Origin: Firmicutes bacterium UBA2598
Lineage (GTDB): Bacteria > Bacillota > PH28-bin88
Direction: 5' to 3'
Assembly (NCBI GenBank): GCA_002339345.1
Contig: DDKM01000011.1
Span: forward strand, 1 to 16,703
DNA length: 16,703 nucleotides
The number at the start of each line of letters is the position of its first letter. Within the stretch, counting starts at the first letter, position 1. The notes under the pieces are model-generated. The model was not told where the DNA came from, made no database searches, and saw only the letters and a list, made by a program, of their open reading frames with translations. The position numbers and the translations under genes are program-made. Below, piece after piece: positions 14,797-16,703 of the stretch.

Positions 14797-15501
14797 ATGG
14801 CAAATGGTTCCAACAATGACCTGATTTGCCTTTCCACCCTAGAATTAAAAGTGGCTCGCCTATCCAAGGCTGGTTACCATAGAAGCGGAATTGCCGCTGC
14901 CTTAGGTGTGTCAGGCAACACCGTGAAAACAGTGTTGCGGCGCATCCATAAGAAGTTGGGTGATGGTTGGAAGGAGCGGCCCATTAGGGCTGCAGAAAGC
15001 CATACATCCCTCGAACCAGTTGCGGTTAGCTTCTTTGAACCTCATCCAGCAGGGGAATGGGGAGAAATTCCCAATAACCGGTTGGTGTCCCTTTCTCTTT
15101 TGGTAGCTGGTAGTCGGCAGGGGGCTACCGTTTTCCGCATTTCTGGTATGCAGCGCTTTTTCTTGCGGCCGGCGCTGGCCAAGCTAGTTGAGAACAAACA
15201 CCTTCGCTTATTAAAAGTAGATTGGTACGATATTTACCAGCCGGAATGGCTACCGATAGTCAACCGTGGACGTAAAACCATCCGGGCCGCCCACTACATC
15301 ACCACTAACGGTACTTATGTGGAACGGTATTTGCAAAATTATCTTAGTCACGAATTGCCTAATTACCTAGAGCAATTAACGGCTTCCCTGGAGAAAGCAG
15401 CCGTTATTGAATCCCGTTCCAGCTTATCTATTCCCCTTCTGGCCATTCAGGAACTGAAGCATTTAAGTGCCGAAGCCTTTGGACTAAAGAAATACCCGTA
15501 G
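14797..15501 (+). CDS. GerE/LuxR-type HTH protein, probable N-terminal part of a broken HTH-nucleotidyltransferase
   Basis: Predicted 234 residues. The start is ATG 14797, with GGGGTGA just upstream; in-frame ATGs at 14731 and 14776 are possible but have poorer ribosome sites. Residues about 9-55 are a GerE-type helix-turn-helix (LSTLELKVARLSKAGYHRSG, then ALGVSGNTVKTVLRRIHKKLG). There is no response-regulator receiver domain in front. The middle (about 60-210) is unrecognised, with a hydrophobic strand LVSLSLLVAGS and a helical KLVENKHLRLLKVDWYDIY segment. The last residues (IQELKHLSAEAFGLKKYP) read like the helix that normally precedes the GS motif of MNT nucleotidyltransferases. That motif follows immediately in the -1 frame. 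I infer a single ancestral protein cut by a frameshift; a genuine stand-alone regulator cannot be excluded. Confidence 0.72.
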   Translation: MANGSNNDLICLSTLELKVARLSKAGYHRSGIAAALGVSGNTVKTVLRRIHKKLGDGWKERPIRAAESHTSLEPVAVSFFEPHPAGEWGEIPNNRLVSLSLLVAGSRQGATVFRISGMQRFFLRPALAKLVENKHLRLLKVDWYDIYQPEWLPIVNRGRKTIRAAHYITTNGTYVERYLQNYLSHELPNYLEQLTASLEKAAVIESRSSLSIPLLAIQELKHLSAEAFGLKKYP

Positions 15502-15755
15502 CCAAAACCCTAGTCTTCGGATCAGTAGCTAGGGGTGAAGCTGACGAGGAGTCGGACCTCGATATATTGGTTTTGACGGAAAGGCCCATGACCCACAGAG
15601 AAAAGCACGATATTTATGCTATAGTTACAAACATTAACCTGTCTTTTGACACCAATATCAGCGTACTAGTAGTATGCCGGGAATCGTGGGAAAATGGGTT
15701 GCATTCGATCCTGCCGATAAAAGAAGAGGTGAATCGGGACGGGGTGACCTTTTAG
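15498..15755 (+). pseudogene. MNT-type nucleotidyltransferase domain without a start codon (C-terminal part of frameshifted gene)
   Basis: An 85-residue open stretch contains the full MNT core: FGS, then ten residues, then DLD (GSVARGEADEESDLD), i.e. the GSx10DxD motif that binds nucleotide and metal. It ends in a typical CRESW..G...ILPI.EEV...G tail. The frame opens at 15411 after a TGA, with no ATG, GTG or TTG before the core; the first TTG (15567) is already past it. One extra base around 15496 would join it to the HTH frame as ...GLKKYP-VAKTLVFGS.... MntA enzymes modify partner HEPN toxins, and a HEPN gene starts directly after this stop. Either this is an inactivated gene, a sequencing error, or the product is made by -1 frameshifting at CTA-AAG (15484-15489). 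Confidence 0.75.
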
Positions 15756-16064
15756 ATGAACACCGAAAGAAAGAAATTAGCCGTATACTGGATGCAAAAA
15801 GCCAAAAGAAGTTATGAAACCGCCGTACGCGAATTGAAGCAAAAGAACTATGATTTCTGTGCCAACAGGTTGTATTACGCTGCTTTTTATGCGGTTAGCG
15901 CAGTTCTCATACTCCGAGGCCAATCCTACACCAAACACAGCGGTGTTCGAGCGGCGCTTCATCGAGATTTTGTTAAACCGGGTATTATAGCTACTGAATT
16001 CGGAGCTTTGTACGATGCATTGTTGCGGGACCGTGAGATTAACTTTTCAAGACCTAAAAATTAA
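15756..16064 (+). CDS. HEPN domain protein (UPF0332-like), short C-terminus
   Basis: Predicted 102 residues. The ATG follows the nucleotidyltransferase stop with no gap, and GGGGTGA (15741-15747) lies eight bases upstream. The sequence is helical, with the family hallmark NRLYYAAFYA (37-46), then TKHSGVRAALHRDFVKPG (59-76). R54 and H61 form an Rx6H arrangement, compatible with the HEPN ribonuclease motif but not proven to be it. HEPN proteins beside MNT nucleotidyltransferases are toxin or RNase partners (MntA-HepT-like). Relatives usually run about 20-30 residues further, with a DY-type motif after the final arginines; here the end is DREINFSRPKN, so the C-terminus looks lost or replaced just before the VapBC-like pair. 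It may be inactive. Confidence 0.78.
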   Translation: MNTERKKLAVYWMQKAKRSYETAVRELKQKNYDFCANRLYYAAFYAVSAVLILRGQSYTKHSGVRAALHRDFVKPGIIATEFGALYDALLRDREINFSRPKN

Positions 16065-16090
16065 AGGATAAACTTTTGGGGGGATTTCGG

Positions 16091-16342
16091 ATGTATAAAA
16101 TAAGAAGGAAAAGACATCAGAATTTAATTATCCCAAAAGAACTAGTTAATAGCTTAGAAGAAGCCGGCTCTATTGAGATCGAAGTGGAATCTGAAGAAGG
16201 GAAATTAATATACGAATTAAAAAAGGCATCTAATAAAACCAAAGCCAACAATAATAAGTCTTTACTGAAGTATGCCGGGATTTTGAATGCTAGGGTAGAT
16301 GCGCTTGAATTTCAAAAAAGAATAAGATCGGAATGGGAGTAG
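16091..16342 (+). CDS. vapB: VapB-type (AbrB-like) antitoxin
   Basis: Predicted 83 residues. ATG 16091 is preceded by GGGGGGA (16078-16084) at six bases; a TTG at 16076 lies before this site and is rejected. The N-terminal half (KRHQNLIIPKELVNSLEEAG, then EIEVESEEGKLIYELKK) resembles a swapped-hairpin AbrB/MazE DNA-binding fold. The lysine- and asparagine-rich linker and the tail SLLKYAGIL...FQKRIRSEWE resemble the toxin-wrapping C-terminus of VapB antitoxins. Its stop is one base before the start of a PIN-domain gene, the usual antitoxin-first order. It probably represses its own operon together with the toxin. The region is clearly AT-rich compared with the envelope block. Confidence 0.78.
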   Translation: MYKIRRKRHQNLIIPKELVNSLEEAGSIEIEVESEEGKLIYELKKASNKTKANNNKSLLKYAGILNARVDALEFQKRIRSEWE

Positions 16343-16343
16343 T

Positions 16344-16703
16344 ATGGGTGATTTTTTATTAGATACAAATGCTGTTATCTATTTTTTAAAAGGTGATACT
16401 AAAATTGTTAGCTTGGTGGAAAACGAACGAAATAAGTTTTATATATCATTTATCACCCAAATTGAGTTGTTATGCTTTGATAACGCAAGTCAGGAGGAAC
16501 TAGCCAAGATTAGAGAATTTCTCGAAGAAATGAATTTGATCTTGGTAGATACATCAATAATCAAACGAACAATTCAAATTAGAAAAAAATTCGGGGTTAA
16601 AATACCCGACGCGATAATAGCTGCAACTGCTGTAGAACATAATTTAAAACTCATAACTAATGATCAACAACTTTTAAATAAGATAGAAGCGAAGTTTGTA
16701 CAT
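16344..16703 (+). CDS. vapC: VapC-type PIN-domain toxin (partial, runs off the right edge)
   Basis: At least 120 residues, open to the last base of the window; the stop is outside. ATG 16344 has GGGAG (16335-16339) four bases upstream and follows the antitoxin stop by one base. PIN-domain acidic residues are all visible: Asp7 (LLDTNAVI), Glu41 (FITQIELL), Asp89 (VKIPDAIIAATA) and Asp107 (LITNDQQL). These coordinate the metal of a VapC endoribonuclease, which cleaves tRNA or rRNA when freed from VapB. The length already covers nearly a whole VapC (about 125-140 residues). The toxin call is secure; the RNA target is unknown. Confidence 0.9.
   Translation, partial: MGDFLLDTNAVIYFLKGDTKIVSLVENERNKFYISFITQIELLCFDNASQEELAKIREFLEEMNLILVDTSIIKRTIQIRKKFGVKIPDAIIAATAVEHNLKLITNDQQLLNKIEAKFVH

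Noticed and set aside
15567..15755. Stand-alone 62-residue protein starting at TTG 15567
   Set aside because: This start lies after the GSx10DxD motif and would exclude the active site; the frame is better read as part of the frameshifted HTH-nucleotidyltransferase.
1..16703. tRNA, rRNA, CRISPR arrays, insertion sequences or transposase remnants
   Set aside because: None seen on either strand. The repeats found are protein-coding repeats, regulatory junctions or simple palindromes.

Overview
The window looks like chromosome from a spore-forming, low-branching Firmicute of the Desulfotomaculum/Pelotomaculum/Thermincola type (Peptococcaceae sensu lato). That is an inference from the gene mix: S-layer homology (SLH) proteins, a CsaB-type pyruvyl transferase beside a DUF5693-like membrane protein, a CtpA protease with a copper-amine-oxidase-like tail, and promoters fitting the sigma-H (Spo0H) consensus. 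No taxonomic marker such as rRNA is present.

Left edge (1-719): a minus-strand Wzz-type chain-length protein that stops after its N-terminal domain, then a 350-base divergent spacer. The spacer carries a full match to the sigma-H consensus facing right and a weaker one facing left.

Centre (720-14587): a G+C-rich, all plus-strand cell-envelope block. In order: a secreted S41 (CtpA-type) protease; a 1092-residue secreted protein with degenerate SLH repeats and an Ig-like array; a 681-residue SLH protein with six tandem beta-rich repeats of about 72 residues; a 1090-residue SLH-anchored subtilase with one more copy of that repeat; a DUF5693-like polytopic membrane protein; and csaB. CsaB pyruvylates the secondary cell-wall polysaccharide to which SLH domains bind, so the block encodes surface proteins, the anchor chemistry and two extracytoplasmic proteases. 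The junctions before the second SLH gene and before the subtilase gene are near-copies of each other, each a GC-rich terminator followed directly by a sigma-H-type promoter. A third such promoter precedes ctpA. This suggests the surface layer is remodelled at the transition to stationary phase or sporulation.

Right edge (14588-16703): composition drops, most strongly from about 16090, and the content becomes accessory. A GerE/LuxR-type HTH protein is followed, in another frame and with no start codon, by a complete MNT nucleotidyltransferase core. Adding one base near 15496 would fuse them into one protein of about 320 residues. A short HEPN gene abuts it. Then comes a VapBC-type pair: an AbrB-like antitoxin and a PIN toxin that runs off the edge. 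A perfect 20-base palindrome lies upstream of the HTH gene.

The most notable points are the shared sigma-H-type control of the envelope block, the repeat domain common to two surface proteins, and the frame-disrupted HTH-nucleotidyltransferase with its HEPN partner.
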